From: Emiliania huxleyi CCMP1516
Lineage: Eukaryota > Haptophyta > Isochrysidales > Noelaerhabdaceae
DNA length: 64,000 bases
NCBI RefSeq assembly: GCF_000372725.1
Contig: NW_005201102.1
Location: 232,054-296,053 of the forward strand
Direction of reading: 5' to 3'
Part shown: positions 30,642 through 40,649 of the stretch, one piece after another
Numbering within the stretch: the stretch's first letter is position 1
Layout of the letters: the number at the start of each line of letters is the position of its first letter
Translations under genes and position numbers: made by a program
Notes under the pieces: generated by a model
What the model saw: the letters and a program-made list of their open reading frames with translations, nothing else
What the model was told of the DNA's origin: nothing
Databases searched by the model: none

Positions 30642-31228
30642 CGGTTTCAGTCTCCTCAGCTCTGAGAGAGAGAGAGAGACAGCTCTGAGGAGCCCCCAAA
30701 AGAGGAGAAAATGGCTCGATGCAAAAAAGATGCAAAAAGTGAAAGTCGATCACCTCACGCACGAGGGAGCCCTTGCCGCTCCTGCATCTTCTGCGTCTCG
30801 GCCGCCCACGCCCGACACAAGACGTGCGAATGCTCGCGCTGTTCGCCATCATGACGGTCGGGATAGAGCTACGGGATGCCAACGCGACACCTACAACGAT
30901 TGCTGTCAGTGACGTCAACATGACGGACGCAAGCGCAAACGCTATTCTCGAGTACGACACAGTGGCTCACATCTTCAAGCAGGCGCGTCAGCTCTTAATT
31001 CTCGTCACCGATGTAGCTCTCTGCACCCGTAAGCTCGCGATTAGGTCGAGATCGCCGTCCTTTCTAACAGCTCTCGCGAGTGGCCACCAGCGCTCGTGAG
31101 GCGCTTGCTCTTCGAGCACTGGAACCACACCAAGAAACCGGACACGAAGATGATCGTTCCCGGCAAAAGTCAGACAGTCATCAAGGACAAGCTTGCCAGA
31201 CTCAAAAAAGCACAAGCGCAGTGCTGTC
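30637..31228 (+). repeat. 570-bp direct repeat, copy 1 (copy 2 at 61522-62085)
   Basis: High similarity along the whole length (from TTGACTCGGTTTCAGTCTCC), with small indels. Both copies keep the same open frames; see the two CDS entries. Confidence 0.9.
30830..31099 (+). CDS. hypothetical 89-aa ORF of the duplicated 570-bp unit, copy 1
   Basis: MLALFAIMTVGIELRDANAT, then IAVSDVNMTDASANAILEYD and FKQARQLLILV. Differences from copy 2 (61684-61953) are few and mostly keep the protein type. One base out of frame, both copies continue with WPPALVRRLLFEHWNH and MIVPGK...KLA.LKKAQA, so the true product is probably longer, joined by an intron or an old frameshift near 31080. No family is recognised. 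Confidence 0.4.
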   Translation: MLALFAIMTVGIELRDANATPTTIAVSDVNMTDASANAILEYDTVAHIFKQARQLLILVTDVALCTRKLAIRSRSPSFLTALASGHQRS

Positions 31229-31307
31229 TGTGCGTCTCCATCGAGCCGGATGATCGGTGTCGGGTTACGGGCTAGAGAGCCCTAGCCCCGGGGGTGCGCG
31301 TTCGCAG

Positions 31308-31348
31308 GGAAAGGGCCGTAAAGTAAACACGGGTCTCCGAGGGTTAGT
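31308..31348 (-). repeat. inverted copy of the 15518-15560 element
   Basis: See that entry; here it lies about 370 bp upstream of the F-box/RCC1 start. Confidence 0.85.
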
Positions 31349-31716
31349 TCCGTGTACCGGGTTTCCCCTTAACTGCAGAACGCCCCCTCTACTCGGAGCT
31401 ACCGGACACACAACACTGTACTCCACGTACGTACACGGATACGCCTCATGTGCGCCCGCCCGACTCCGGTCCCAGAGTCCCTTCCTTCGCCTGTCGGGGC
31501 GAGCCCTCGGCTCGCTCGTTCGTCCCGGTCCCTTGCTCGCCTTCCGGGCGTTACCAGACCTGCCTCTGCAGTCGTTTCTGATGCCTCTTCCTCGGCTGTG
31601 GCCTCGACTCCGCTTCGCCTTCGGCTGGTACCGCAGCCTCCGAGAGCGTCGACGGCCCGGCCGGGGTCTCCCCGGGCGAGGACGGCAAGCGTGTGAAAGG
31701 AAATCTCTCTCTCGCG

Positions 31717-33123
31717 ATGTCCACCCCCCAGCGCCGCTCGCGCCGCCTCGCCGCCGCCGCCGCCGCCGTCGCACACTGCCCCCTCACCGACCTGCCCCTT
31801 GAGCTTCTCGCGCGCGTCATCTCCCGCTGCGACAGCCCCGCCGACATCGCTCGCGTCGCGGCCGTCTCGCTGCTCTTCCACGCCTCGCTTGCGCTGGAGG
31901 GCATCCGCTTGCGCCTGCAAGAGGCCGGCTACGAGCCGCCGGCGCAGCCTGAGGGCGAGATCTGCGCCGTGCGGTGGCTTTGCTTGTATGCCTTGCTGCG
32001 CGAGTCCAACCCGCCGGCGAGGGCGGCGGCAGGCACTCGGCACAGCCTCTTCATCGACGGCGAGGGGCGGCTCTCGTCGTGTGGCTTGCGATGCAGGCGC
32101 CAAGGGCTGCTCGGTCACGGCGAGGGAGTGACGCGGCTCAACACGCCGACCCGCCTCCCTTCACCGCTGGGCGAGCGCGCTATGAGCGTGTCGGCTGGAC
32201 CCTTCCACAGCCTCGCCCTCGCCGCCGACGGTGCCGTCTGGAGCTGGGGAGGTGGAGGCTTTGGCTGCTTGGGCCACGGCGACGAGCAGGAGCAGTTCCT
32301 GCCGAAGAAGGTCGAGGAGTTGGTGGGGCAGCGGGCCATCGCTGTGTCGGCTGGAGCCCGCCACAGCCTCGCCCTCACCGCCGACGGAGCCGTCTGGAGC
32401 TGGGGCGGTGGAGACTCAGGCCGGCTGGGCCACGGCGACGAGCAGACCCAGTGGCAGCCGAGTAAGATCGAGGCCTTTGCTGACCAGCGCGTCGTCGCCG
32501 TGTCGGCTGCAGGCGGGCACAGCCTCGCCATCACCGCCGACGGCGCCCTCTGGAGCTGGGGCGAAGGAGGCCGTGGCAAGCTGGGCCACGGCGCCGCGCA
32601 GAGCCAGCTGCTGCCCAAGAAGCTCGAGGCCTTTGCTGGCCAGCGCGTCGTCGCTGTGTCGGCTGGTTACCAGCACAGCCTCGCCCTCACCGCCGACGGC
32701 GCCCTCTGGAGCTGGGGCTGGGGAGGCCACGGCCAGCTGGGCCACGGCGACACGCAGAACCAGCCGCTGCCGAAGAAGATCGAGGCCTTCGCTGGCCAGC
32801 GTGGCGTCGTCGCCGTGTCGGCGGGACATGGCCACAGCCTCGCCCTCACCGCCGACGGAGCTGTCTTCACCTGGGGCGCGGGCAAGAGCGGCTGCCTAGG
32901 CCACGGAGAGGACCGGTCGAACCAGCTGCTGCCGAAGAAGATCGAGGCCTTGGCGGGCCAGCGCGTCGTTGCCGTGCTGGCGGGAGCCTACCACAGCATC
33001 GCCCGCACCGCCGACGGCGCCGTCTTTACCTGGGGCAAGGGCGAGGACGGCTACCTAGGCCACGGAGAGGACTTGTCGAACCAGCTGCTGCCCAAGAAGG
33101 TCGAGGCGTGGGCGCCGGGGTAG
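31717..33123 (+). CDS. F-box protein with RCC1-type beta-propeller repeats (468 aa)
   Basis: An F-box lies at about residues 20-60 (LTDLPLELLARVISRCDSPADI). From residue ~145 there are six to seven RCC1 repeats of about 50 residues: VSAGxxHSLALTADGAVWSWG...GRLGHGDEQ...PKKIEAFAGQRVVAVSAG. F-box proteins recruit substrates to SCF ubiquitin ligases, and the propeller would be the substrate-binding part. The start chosen is the ATG at 31717, matched by the paralogous pseudogene; the in-frame ATG at 31693 is less likely. Single exon. Confidence 0.9.
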   Translation: MSTPQRRSRRLAAAAAAVAHCPLTDLPLELLARVISRCDSPADIARVAAVSLLFHASLALEGIRLRLQEAGYEPPAQPEGEICAVRWLCLYALLRESNPPARAAAGTRHSLFIDGEGRLSSCGLRCRRQGLLGHGEGVTRLNTPTRLPSPLGERAMSVSAGPFHSLALAADGAVWSWGGGGFGCLGHGDEQEQFLPKKVEELVGQRAIAVSAGARHSLALTADGAVWSWGGGDSGRLGHGDEQTQWQPSKIEAFADQRVVAVSAAGGHSLAITADGALWSWGEGGRGKLGHGAAQSQLLPKKLEAFAGQRVVAVSAGYQHSLALTADGALWSWGWGGHGQLGHGDTQNQPLPKKIEAFAGQRGVVAVSAGHGHSLALTADGAVFTWGAGKSGCLGHGEDRSNQLLPKKIEALAGQRVVAVLAGAYHSIARTADGAVFTWGKGEDGYLGHGEDLSNQLLPKKVEAWAPG

Positions 33124-33602
33124 TTAGCTAGAGAGAGGGTGGGTGCAGCAGCAGTGGCCCGGTGGCGGCGGAAGCCGCGGCGGAGCGAGGCAGGAGGCGA
33201 GACGAGGCAGGATTGAGACACGAGGAGGAGGTATCGGGTATCGCGGAATTCTGCCCCGCATACGTCATTGGTATCGGTGCGCGCGCATTGCGTTCTGACG
33301 AGAAGATAAGCGAGAACGGAAAAGGCTAGGCTCAGAAAAAAGAGTCAAAAGCGGTTTTCCGCGAGAGCTCGAGTTTTCGTCGAGATGGCTGTCTCCGAGA
33401 TCGATTGCAGACGCCAGGGTACCACGGGGGGCACGTAGCAGTAACGCACGTAGCAGTAGGGGTCTAGGAAACAACGGCCCGCCCGCCACATAAAATGCGA
33501 ATAAAAAAAACTCCCTTGACCACGTGTCTCAATTGCGGACTGGCCAGAGGCAAGGAGTCGCAGGAGCCGCCAGCGAGTCTCTCTCCGGCCTCTCTCACGT
33601 CC
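33124..33602. other. intergenic, with the 100-bp dispersed repeat
   Basis: Contains the second copy (33419-33522) of the repeat first seen at 30545. Otherwise no gene. Confidence 0.5.
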
Positions 33603-35855
33603 ATGGGCAACGCGTGCAGCCTTGGCAGCGGCGCGCCCATGGACGACACAAAGCCTCTCCCCAGCACCGACCCGGCGGTCGAAGATCCGGACGACGATGG
33701 CGCCGCTGTCAGGCCGTGGTACCAGCGGCCGCTGCCGCTCACGCCTGTCACTCGGAAGTCTGCGCATGAGCTGACAGCAGCTGAGGAGGATCGGATCCTC
33801 GCGGCGTGGCTTCGCATGATGCGCAACGAGGACGGCCCGGGCACGTCCCGTTATTTTCGTCTCGCGCTGATCCACGGAGGGTCGAGCTGGCCATCCACCC
33901 ACCTCGCGGCGATGCAGAACCCTGTGCCGAGTTACTGCACGCACGGAGTGGAGTGCTTCCCGAACTGGCACCGGATCTACATGCTCGAGTTTGAGCAGAC
34001 CCTCCGCCGCGCCGACCTGGAAAACGGCGGCGACGGCAACATCGGCCTGCCTTATTGGGATTGGACGCGCCAACCTGAGGGCCCGTCACTCTCCCGGGCG
34101 CTTGCGGTGTGTGGAGAAAGGATCCGTGTCACACCTCTACACGTGGATAGGCGGTCCGTTTCTCCCTTCGCTGGCGCAGCGGCTGATGGCGACGAACGAG
34201 TATGACGGCGTCCCGTCCGAAGGCGGCCTCTTCCACGTAGCCTTCCTAGATGGACAGAGAGGTGAAGACCAGTCTGACCAGCGAGCCGGTCACACAGGAG
34301 CGACACACAGACACACAGAGACAAGACGCCGTCCTGCCGCTCCGACCTGAGAGCTCTTGTGCACGGCGTCTCGTCACACCGCCAGCTGTGAACAGGCAAC
34401 CTTCCTGCCGCTCGACCAGCAGGGCAACCAGCTGGCACCGCGGGAGGAGGACGGCACCCTCTTCTACAAGACCAACCCGTGGAACAGCCGCGTCGACGCG
34501 GAGCTGCGCACGTACTGCCTGGAGTGGTTCGGCGTCGGAGAGAGCCTGCAGGCCGCCGCAGTAGTCGAAGAAAACAGCCCGTCGAAGGGAAGCAAGAAAC
34601 CGACGACGCCTGCTCGCGTCTCTTCAATCTTCCAAGCCCCCCCCCCCCCCCACACCTCTCTCACTCTACTGCAGCGACCGAGGTGGGCGACCCTCTCTTC
34701 ACAGCTCGCAGTGGTAGCGGCGACTCTTGACACCCTCTTGACACCCCTGCCGCTGCTGCTGCCGGCAGGCCTACCTCGAGATGAGCGACCCTCGGCGCGC
34801 CGCCCTTGCGCTCGACGCGGCACCGCACGGCTCTGTCCACGTCGCCGTCGGCAGCCTCGGGCGGCGCGAAAGGGGGACTGAGATGGTCGGGCAGGTCCGC
34901 CGCCCTTCTTGCCCCGCCAGGTCGAGACCGGCGCTGCTCACGCTTCTCACTGTGCGAGCAGGTCCCGACCGCGGGCTTCCACCCGCTCTTCTGGCTGCAC
35001 CACTGCAACGTCGACCGCGCCTACGAGTCCTTCCTCCAGACCCCGGCGGGGAGGGGGGCGGAGGCGGCGTTCTACGCCAACCGGTTCCTTGATGGACGCG
35101 AGGCGGGCTTCCCCGACGGGCAATGGGGCCGGTGCGAGCCGTCTGCGGTGTCCGCATGCACTCCACGCCACCTCGCCGGGTGAACAGCGCCTCGGTCGCT
35201 CGTGTGAATAGGTACGAGCCGCTTCCACGAGGAGGTGTGTACAGCGCCTCTTCACACCTACAGCTGTGAGTAGGTACGAGCCGTTTGGCGTCAACCCGCG
35301 CACCCGCGAGCAGTACGCAGGACGCGACACCTTTGACATCACCCTTCTCGGCTACAGCTACCCACCCGGCGGACTGTACACGCCCGCCAGCCTCCAGGTG
35401 GCGCCGCGGGCTGGCGGGGTGCAGCTGCAGCGGGCACACGCCGCGTCTCTCCACGCCTCTCCTTGTGCGAACAGGCGCCGAGGCCGCGCGGGGTGTTGTT
35501 GCCTGGCTCGCCCGGGCCGGTGGAGCTAGCAGGCCCCCCGGGCCCCGTGCCAGCGAGCGCGGTCTTCCGCGACGTGGTCAAGCTAAAGGTCAACGGCTCC
35601 AAGGCGCAGCGTTCGCGCACGCGTCTTCACGGGCTCCCACTGTGAACAGCGCCTCTTCACGCGCGGCGCTGTGCGCAGGCGCTCTTTGTGTACGCGTCGG
35701 ACGCCGACGCATCGGGCGGGGGAGGGCTGCTTGGCTGGGTGGCCGGTTCGTTGGGATCGCCTCGCGAGTGGCGACCGCCAAAGAGCCTCGCCGACCAGGC
35801 CCCGGAGGCGCTGCAGGCGCGAGCCCTCGCGATGCTAGCCGAGAGAGGGGGATAG
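33603..35855 (+). CDS. tyrosinase (type-3 copper oxidase), 8 exons, possible N-myristoylation
   Basis: Exons 33603-34080, 34151-34236, 34396-34551, 34769-34894, 34962-35131, 35274-35397, 35475-35603 and 35679-35855 sum to 1,446 bases, one frame of 481 aa. The start MGNACSLGSG fits N-myristoylation at Gly2 with palmitoylation at Cys5. The CuA region has VECFPNWHRIYMLEFEQ and GLPYWDW; the CuB region has GSVHVAVG and FHPLFWLHHCNVDR. The C-terminus (LKVNGSK, LFVYASDAD) resembles the shielding domain of tyrosinases. Expected chemistry is oxidation of phenols to quinones. Most introns start GC, and each start resembles the start of the next exon. The shortest is 67 bp. A run of about 16 C lies in intron 3. 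Confidence 0.85.
35132..35273 (+). repeat. two tandem copy-plus-tail units forming tyrosinase intron 5
   Basis: Unit 1 (35132-35211) starts GTGCGAGCCG, unit 2 (35212-35273) starts GTACGAGCCG, and the exon at 35274 starts GTACGAGCCG. Units end TGTGAATAG and TGTGAGTAG. Confidence 0.85.
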
Positions 35856-36144
35856 CCGGGGATGCTAGCCGCGATCCGACGCCGCTGGGCGGGACGCGGA
35901 GACGGTTCAGATAGCGCCGTGCAATAGCGCCGTGCAGCACTGAACTGCGGCGCCTAGGCGACGCCGGGCACTTCAGCGCGCACTGAAGGATTGATGCCTC
36001 AATTATTAGGCGCTGCCTGGGTTCGTCGGCGCCGCGTCGCTCTTCTGCCTGCCCGCCGCGGACGTGGTGCGCCCGGGTTTCGAATTTTCGAGCGCATCTC
36101 GCGCAACGGAAAACAACTGTGTTAGTGCTCCTATTAGGTCAAGT

Positions 36145-36235
36145 GCGACAACTGCCTGCGCAACGCGCCGACCACCACCGCATCCGTCGACATCACGCGC
36201 GCCCTCGCCGCCCCCATTCGGGCCCCCTACAGGGT
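36145..36235 (+). pseudogene. possible exon remnant with a RecQ-like CDNC motif
   Basis: After an AG (CTATTAG) the frame reads VKCDNCLRNAPTTTASVDIT, like the last zinc ligands of RecQ helicases. No helicase core is visible nearby, so this may be a gene fragment. A small repeated GAGATTCG array (36360-36395) and a duplicated CAGACGGCG block follow, in the style of the introns described elsewhere. Confidence 0.25.
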
Positions 36236-37100
36236 ATGACTCGACCATTCATCACAACCTAGGCGCGCCCTCGCCGCGCTTCGGATCCCGCGCGAGCGCG
36301 TCCGGCTGCACGCCGTGGCGTACGATATTGCCACGCAGACGGCGATGACCCTCGAGGCCGAGATTAGCCGAGATTCGCCGAGATTCGTCGAGATTCGTCG
36401 ACCGATTTGCAGACGGCGGAGACCCTCGCGGCAAGAGGGGTCGCCAGCGGCCATTCCTCCAGCGTTGGGCCTCTCATCTTCACGCGCGCGAGCGTGTGAA
36501 TAGGCGGCGGGCGTGCCGCAGCCCATTCTCTCTGACTGCAGTAGCCACGTCGCCGAGGAGGAGCCGACCCCGAGCTGAGCAGAGCCGTGCCTACGAAGCT
36601 TGCCACCATCTCCTCGAGGTCTCGATGCCTGATGACTTGGGCTTTACGAGAGTTTCCTCTCGCACCCTGCCTGGTTTCCTTTCCGTGTTTGCTGCTAGTT
36701 TCCCTACAGCACCCTCTAGTTTCCTTGGGAAACTCCGTGGAAATCATCAAGTTCCCGGGCTCTGAGCCGAGTCTGAGGCTGGTTTGGGCCCCAAATCAGC
36801 CAAATCGGCAAAATACCGGGGTATTTTGCGGGTATACCTGGAACCCCCCGGATATACCTGGAAAATACACCCGCCGAGTTTGCCGGTTCCCTTGGTTTCG
36901 CCTCAGATTTTGCCCCAAACGCAAACCAGCTCTCAGACTCAGGGAAACTCGAGAGTTGCCAGAATGGTGAATGGAGCAGGAATGGAGCACCAAAACACCC
37001 ACCCTCTGGTTTCCCTGGAAACTTCCGGAAATTCACAGTGCTTGGGACCCTCTGGTTTCCCTCTGGGTTGCTTGAAGCAGGTCGGGTGGCAGGTCAGAAA
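36236..37100. other. non-coding region with fold-back repeat
   Basis: Many TGGTTTCC / GGTTTCCCT blocks between 36650 and 37070 and the fold-back element at 36770-36960. No gene is supported. Confidence 0.45.
36770..36960. repeat. fold-back element with GGGTATACCTGG cores
   Basis: The left half (GAGTCTGAGGCTGGTTTGGG, AAATCGGCAAA, GGTATTTTGCGGGTATACC) pairs in reverse order with the right half (TATACCTGGAAAATAC, GAGTTTGCCGG, AAACCAGCTCTCAGACTC). Related GGGTATACC sequences recur at 58108-58170. Confidence 0.7.
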
Positions 37101-39200
37101 CCCGGCGCGACCAACCTTTTGGATCAAAAGGTCGGTGATGTCCTTTCTCTGCTCCTCCACGCTGGCCCTGAAGGCGGCGATGTCGCCGCCATGGCGAGTA
37201 ACGAGCCATTCATCGGCGCGGTGCATGCACAAGAGGACGCGAGGCTTGGTCATGCCGTTCCTCCGCGACGGCCTTGAGAAGGTTCACCATCTCGCGAACG
37301 TGCGCCTTCGGCCCGTCAGCCAGAATCACGAGCATGTCGACAGCGCTGCTGCCGCGTGCAAATAAGCCCTCGAGCGCCCCGAGGTCATCGACTCCAGGGA
37401 AGTCCATGATGTTGATGCCCAGGGCGTCCTTGTTCTCATAGGTGTGGACGGTGTGCGTGTGGCAGGATTTCCCCTCTCCGGCGGCGGTGTTCTGTCCGCT
37501 CAGCTCAGCGACGAGCGTGGACTTGCCCAGGCGTGCGGTTCCGATAATGCCGATCGAGTATTGCGCCGCGAGAAGCTTCCACAGCGAGTGGTTGAGGGCG
37601 GCAAGTCGCATCTTGTTCCAGAAAGATGCGCGGGCGGGCCGTCGTCGTCTTCATACCAAAGCCTACCGCGTCTTCACTCAGCATGTTCAGGGCGTCGTCG
37701 GTCAGATTTTGCAGAGGCTATGTCTGACTCATCTTCACTACGTCACTGTACTCTTGAAGGACGAGATCGGTTTCCACGCCGTTGCTCAGGCTCTCATGAT
37801 GTCCGCCAGCTTCGCTTGGTTGCCAAATGCGTCGCCTGCCGAATCGCCACCAAGCACATCGAGTGCAAGAATCAGGAAGCCCTGCCAACATGCCACCTTC
37901 CGCTCTGTCGTGTTGTCAAGCCAGCACCCCGAGCCGTAGGCGTAGCCGTTCACGTAGAAGCGAGGATTAAAGAATCGACCGCCGTCCCGAACTGCCTCGC
38001 TGACGGTCGCCCCTTCGACGAGGTCTGCCGCAGCAACTGCGGTGCAAGCCACACTGCCAAATGCAAAAACCACAGGTTCTCCTAGGAGTGAAAAGACGCC
38101 GAGGCCCATGAAAGTGCCACCGAGGTTACCGACCTTGCGTACCAGCGAGCTCTCGGAGTCCAGAGCAATCGGAAGAGCTCGCAAGAGTTCATCGTGGCTA
38201 GACAACGTCTGCCATTCGAAGCGCGACGTCGAGCTCAAGCTTGCCGCCGAGAGAAGACTCGAAATGATGGCAGACGGCAGGAAGGGGGAGCCTTTGGGGA
38301 AGAGGTTCTCCAGGCACCGACCCACGCACCCAGTCGCAACCTGCTCCAATGGCACTGTTCCCTATCTTGATCATCGCCTTGCCCGAGAGTTCGAACCAAC
38401 TCTCGATGTTTGCGACCGTCTCCCTCGTGAGAGCTTCGCCCGCCAACGTGGTGGAAACCTCCTCGGACGCGAACTTGCGCATCTCTTGCTCGCGCTCCTC
38501 GGCGGGAAGCCCTTGAGGGAGTCGTGCAACACCTCGATCGTCCACAAAGGCGAATCCGCAAGACGGTCGAGCCGCGCGAGCTGCGCCATCGCGTCGAGCG
38601 TTGTCTGCGTCTGCTTGAGCCAATCGCGTGTTGCGCCTCGCCGAGCCCAGAGAGAGGGTCGTTGCCGTCTCGCGCGAGCGTCCCGTAGCTGCTGCAAAGC
38701 AGCATCGCACGGCGGCAGAGCACTCGGTAGCAGTTGGCCACCGACGCGCCGGCAAAGCGCTCGATCAGGTGCAGCTCTCGCTCAATCGGCGCCTCACGCG
38801 TAGACGGGTCGGGTTTGGGGCGCGGAAGGATCACCGGCTTCTCAAAGTGCACCAAGGAGCTCACCAGGATGACCTGTTTGTCAAGCGCGCTGAGCGGCAA
38901 CTCGGAACGCATCTTTTCGCCATCGGCATCCTTCCACGTCGTCATGCCGAACTTGAAGGCTCCGTCTCGCGAAGAGACGTCGGTGCCGTCGACGCGGATG
39001 CGCTCAACGAGGTCGAGATTGGTGCCGCGCACGAGGACTGTCATGCTGGTGTACGAACGGACAGTCTCGATTGCGTCGACGCTCGGTCAAGAACGAGCTC
39101 AGCTCGCTCACGCTCGCGATCTTTGCCGCCTGGCTGAAGTTGCTGGGGAATCCCGCGACTGCCGCAAGGTACAGCTTGATTTTGTGCGGCTGAAGTGGCG
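37100..39200 (-). pseudogene. broken P-loop GTPase-domain gene
   Basis: Read on the minus strand, pieces in different frames follow each other: VDAIETVRSYTSMTVLVRGT..., EEREQEMRKFASEE..., ESSLVRKVGNLGGTFMGLG..., then a GTPase core with G1 GTARLGKST, G3 DFPGVDD and a G4-like VLLCMHRADEW. At least five frame changes are needed between 39200 and 37100, and the 5' end stops where the ankyrin gene begins (39238). The G1/G3 spacing and the hydrophobic region suggest a membrane-linked (dynamin/septin/IRG-like) GTPase, but the family is not certain. It is either a pseudogene or poor sequence. Confidence 0.5.
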
Positions 39201-39237
39201 TAGCACCCGGGATTTCTTCTTTCTGAAATGTATATAT

Positions 39238-40491
39238 ATGAGCGCCCTCCGCCCAACCCAGCGCGCCCTGCTGCTCGATCTGGCGGTGGGCGACCTGGCC
39301 GCGCTGCGAGCGTTCCTGTCGGGGCGGCGGACGCGCAGCAGGTCACTCACGGCCCAGCTCGACGCGCGGCTCGACACCGAGAGGCAGCACACGCTGCTCA
39401 CCTGGGCCGCTCGGCACGGGCAAGCCGAGGTGGTGCGGCTGCTGCTCGAGGCCGGCGCGAGCGTCGGGGCTACGACTGGCGGCGGCGTCTCGGCTCTGCT
39501 CGTCGTGTGCGCGGAGGACTACCCCGAGATCGCCCGGCTGCTCCTCGAGGCTGGTGCGGCGGTCGGCCAAGCCCTTAACGACGGCGCCACACCGCTCTAC
39601 ATCGCGTGCCAGAAGGGCCACCTCGAGATCGCCCGGCTGCTTCTCGAGGCCAGCGCAGCGGTTAACCAAGCCAAGGGGAATGGCGCCACGCCGCTGCTCA
39701 TTGCGTGCCTTGAGGGCCACCTCGAGATCGCGAGGCTGCTGCGCGACGCTGGCGCAGCGGTCGGCCAAGTCATGGATGGCGGCATCACGCCGTTGATCAT
39801 GGCATGCCTGCAGGGGCGCGTCGAGTGCGCCCAGCTGCTTCTCGAGGCCAATGCGGCGGTCAACCAAGCGATGAACGACGGCGCCACGCCGCTTCTCATC
39901 GCGTGCCAGAAGGGGCGCCTCGACATCGTCCGGCTGCTTCTCGAGGCTGGCGCAGCGGTTGGCCAAGCCATGAACAACGGCGCCACGCCGCTGCTCATCG
40001 CGTGCCAGGAGGGCCACCTCGAGGTCGCCAAGCTCCTCTCCTCCTACGGCGCCTCCCGCGCCGCTACGGCCCTCTGCACGCCCGAGGAGGCCGCAAACAG
40101 CGCAGGCCACGCCGACCTCGCCGCCTGGCTGGTCGCCAGCCGCGGCTGGACGCCGCTCGCGCACCTTGAGACCCTCACCGCCGCCCGCGCTCTCTCCCTG
40201 CTGCGCAGCGGCGCAAGCCTGCACGAGGGCGAGCCGACGCCGCTGCAGCGCGCCGCGGGCGGCGAGGGCGAGGCGGCGGCGCTGATCCGGCGGGCGGCGG
40301 CGCCGTGGTCGCCGGCAAACCACTTGCTCTTCCCCGCGGCGGCCCGCGAGCGGGCGGCGCTCCTCGTCCGCTCGATCTACGCGATCCACGAGCGGCACCA
40401 TCTCGACTCGGCAGGAAACACGAACGGCATCGCGGCGCGCGACTTTAGCGCGTGCGTGCTGCGCTTCGCGATCACGCGCGAGTCGGAGTAG
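39238..40491 (+). CDS. ankyrin-repeat protein (417 aa), paralogue of 15608-17365
   Basis: The start ATG AGC GCC CTC lies just after a short AT-rich sequence (ATATATATG). N-terminal cap LAVGDLAALRAFLSGRRTR, then eight ankyrin repeats (about residues 45-280) and the same C-terminal tail as the other copy. From SYGASRAATALCTPEEAA to the stop the two genes are almost identical at DNA level, whereas the repeats differ, which points to recent duplication or gene conversion of the 3' end. An extended upstream frame belongs to the broken GTPase region. Confidence 0.9.
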   Translation: MSALRPTQRALLLDLAVGDLAALRAFLSGRRTRSRSLTAQLDARLDTERQHTLLTWAARHGQAEVVRLLLEAGASVGATTGGGVSALLVVCAEDYPEIARLLLEAGAAVGQALNDGATPLYIACQKGHLEIARLLLEASAAVNQAKGNGATPLLIACLEGHLEIARLLRDAGAAVGQVMDGGITPLIMACLQGRVECAQLLLEANAAVNQAMNDGATPLLIACQKGRLDIVRLLLEAGAAVGQAMNNGATPLLIACQEGHLEVAKLLSSYGASRAATALCTPEEAANSAGHADLAAWLVASRGWTPLAHLETLTAARALSLLRSGASLHEGEPTPLQRAAGGEGEAAALIRRAAAPWSPANHLLFPAAARERAALLVRSIYAIHERHHLDSAGNTNGIAARDFSACVLRFAITRESE

Positions 40492-40649
40492 GGGAGCTGG
40501 CAGCTACTGCTCGCCGTTGACTCGGTTGAGTCATGTCGTGTCCTCTGAGCTCTCCCGCTCTGTCCACGTGGAGAGCTCTTTCTTTCTTGCATTTTGGTGA
40601 TATGTGGGTGCGGGTCTCCTATTGGCTATGCGGCGCCTGTGAGTCACGC

